38,509 nt of DNA from an uncultured Propionibacteriaceae bacterium (GTDB taxonomy: Bacteria; Actinomycetota; Actinomycetes; Propionibacteriales; Propionibacteriaceae), in assembly GCA_937988865.1 (NCBI GenBank), contig CALKHV010000049.1, positions 1-38,509 on the forward strand, in the 5' to 3' direction. Shown here piece after piece: positions 37,832 to 38,509 of the stretch (positions are counted from its first letter, which is position 1; each line of letters opens with the position of its first letter). The notes beneath the pieces were generated by a model. The model saw nothing but the letters and a program-made list of their open reading frames with translations. It did not search any database and had not been told where the DNA came from. The translations under genes were made by a program, and so were the position numbers.

Positions 37832-37895
37832 AAGGTGACAGAAGTCGACGACGAAGAAGCGACCGGGGTCTCCCGGCAAGGAAGGAAGGCCTGAC

Positions 37896-38509
37896 ATGGC
37901 TGTTGCAGATCGCCAGAAGGCGCTGGAGGCTGCGCTCGCGCAGATCGAGAAGCAGCACGGCAAGGGATCGGTCATGCGTCTGGGGGAGGCAACGCGCCAA
38001 CCGATGGCGTTCATCCCGACGGGTTCGGTCGCCCTCGACGTGGCCCTGGGTATCGGAGGGCTCCCGCGCGGACGCATCGTCGAGATCTACGGTCCCGAGT
38101 CGAGTGGCAAGACGACCGTTGCACTGCACGTCATTGCGAACGCCCAGGCGGCGGGCGGCATCTGCGCCTTCATCGACGCCGAACATGCCCTCGACCCCGA
38201 ATACGCGCAGAGGCTGGGTGTCGACACCGATGCCCTCCTGGTGAGCCAGCCCGACAACGGTGAGCAGGCGCTCGAGATCGCCGACATGCTCGTGCGTTCC
38301 GGTGCGCTCGACCTCATCGTCATCGACTCCGTTGCGGCCCTCGTGCCGCGCGCCGAGATCGAGGGCGAAATGGGTGACAGCCACGTGGGTCTGCAGGCTC
38401 GTCTGATGAGCCAGGCGCTCCGCAAGATGACCGGCGGTTTGAGCCAGGCGAACACCACCGCCATCTTCATCAACCAGTTGCGCGAGAAGATCGGCGTGAT
38501 GTTCGGGTC
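37896..38509 (+). CDS. recA: Recombinase RecA (5' part, runs off the window)
   Basis: The first 204 residues are present and the frame continues past the right edge. MAVADRQKALEAALAQIEKQHGKGSVMRLGE is the standard N-terminus. Walker A GPESSGKT is at residues 66-73, then AFIDAEHALDPEYAQ, LIVIDSVAALVPRAEIEGEMGD with the Walker B Asp and LLRKMTG-like LRKMTGGLSQANTTAIFINQLREKIGVMFG with the allosteric Gln and loop L2. GGAAGG lies before the ATG. The upstream region holds both a LexA box and a RecA-NDp promoter. RecA catalyses homologous pairing and LexA self-cleavage. Confidence 0.98.
   Translation, partial: MAVADRQKALEAALAQIEKQHGKGSVMRLGEATRQPMAFIPTGSVALDVALGIGGLPRGRIVEIYGPESSGKTTVALHVIANAQAAGGICAFIDAEHALDPEYAQRLGVDTDALLVSQPDNGEQALEIADMLVRSGALDLIVIDSVAALVPRAEIEGEMGDSHVGLQARLMSQALRKMTGGLSQANTTAIFINQLREKIGVMFG

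Noticed and set aside
1..38509. CRISPR array, insertion sequence or transposase
   Set aside because: No regularly spaced repeats beyond the short tandem copies listed, and no transposase-like protein in any frame.

Overview
The window is high-GC (about two thirds G+C by eye) chromosomal DNA of an actinobacterium. The evidence is the conserved block ftsK-rimO-pgsA-clgR-DUF3046-recA, the block HU-plsC-ddl-DUF3515-Lrp-thiL, the comEA-comEC-holA / rpsT arrangement, actinobacterial orphan families (DUF3046, DUF3515, DUF4192), LexA- and RecA-NDp-type signals at recA, and many genes that appear leaderless. The mix with a mannitol PTS and an amylosucrase fits the order Propionibacteriales (Propionibacteriaceae-like), but the genus cannot be fixed from the sequence alone.

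Layout. 1-245: a lower-GC stretch ending in the 3' part of a tRNA- or tmRNA-like gene with a terminator but no 5' part; probably the right junction of an integrated element lying to the left. 287-8156: Na+/H+ antiporter with a UBP-type zinc finger, nitronate monooxygenase-like enzyme, DoxX protein, malic enzyme, a protein often named 3-methyladenine DNA glycosylase, and an L,D-transpeptidase. 8187-11686: Pro-rich membrane protein, DUF4192, PfkB sugar kinase, VIT1/CCC1 protein. 11806-14442: leuS behind an elaborate leader (leucine-rich leader peptide, attenuator hairpin, duplicated start-stop element, second mini-ORF). 14532-19151: comEA, comEC, holA and convergent rpsT. 19290-24615: mtlD, mtlA and an amylosucrase, all on the minus strand. 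24743-30939: lepA, HU, a small OB-like protein, plsC, ddl, DUF3515 lipoprotein, Lrp-type RAM protein, thiL. 30996-35905: ftsK, rimO, pgsA, clgR. 35964-38509: DeoR-type regulator, DUF3046, flavin reductase and the 5' part of recA.

How it fits together. Most genes are housekeeping: translation (leuS, rpsT, lepA, rimO), replication, recombination and segregation (holA, HU, ftsK, recA), DNA uptake (comEA/comEC), cell wall and lipids (ddl, plsC, pgsA, L,D-transpeptidase), and cofactor synthesis (thiL). Carbon use is represented by a mannitol PTS plus mannitol-1-phosphate dehydrogenase, a PfkB kinase, an amylosucrase acting on sucrose, and malic enzyme. The most unusual region is the leuS leader. 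A second general feature is a TANNNT -10 hexamer placed 6-8 nt before many start codons, which points to leaderless transcription as a common mode here. No CRISPR array, insertion sequence, complete rRNA gene or complete tRNA gene was found.
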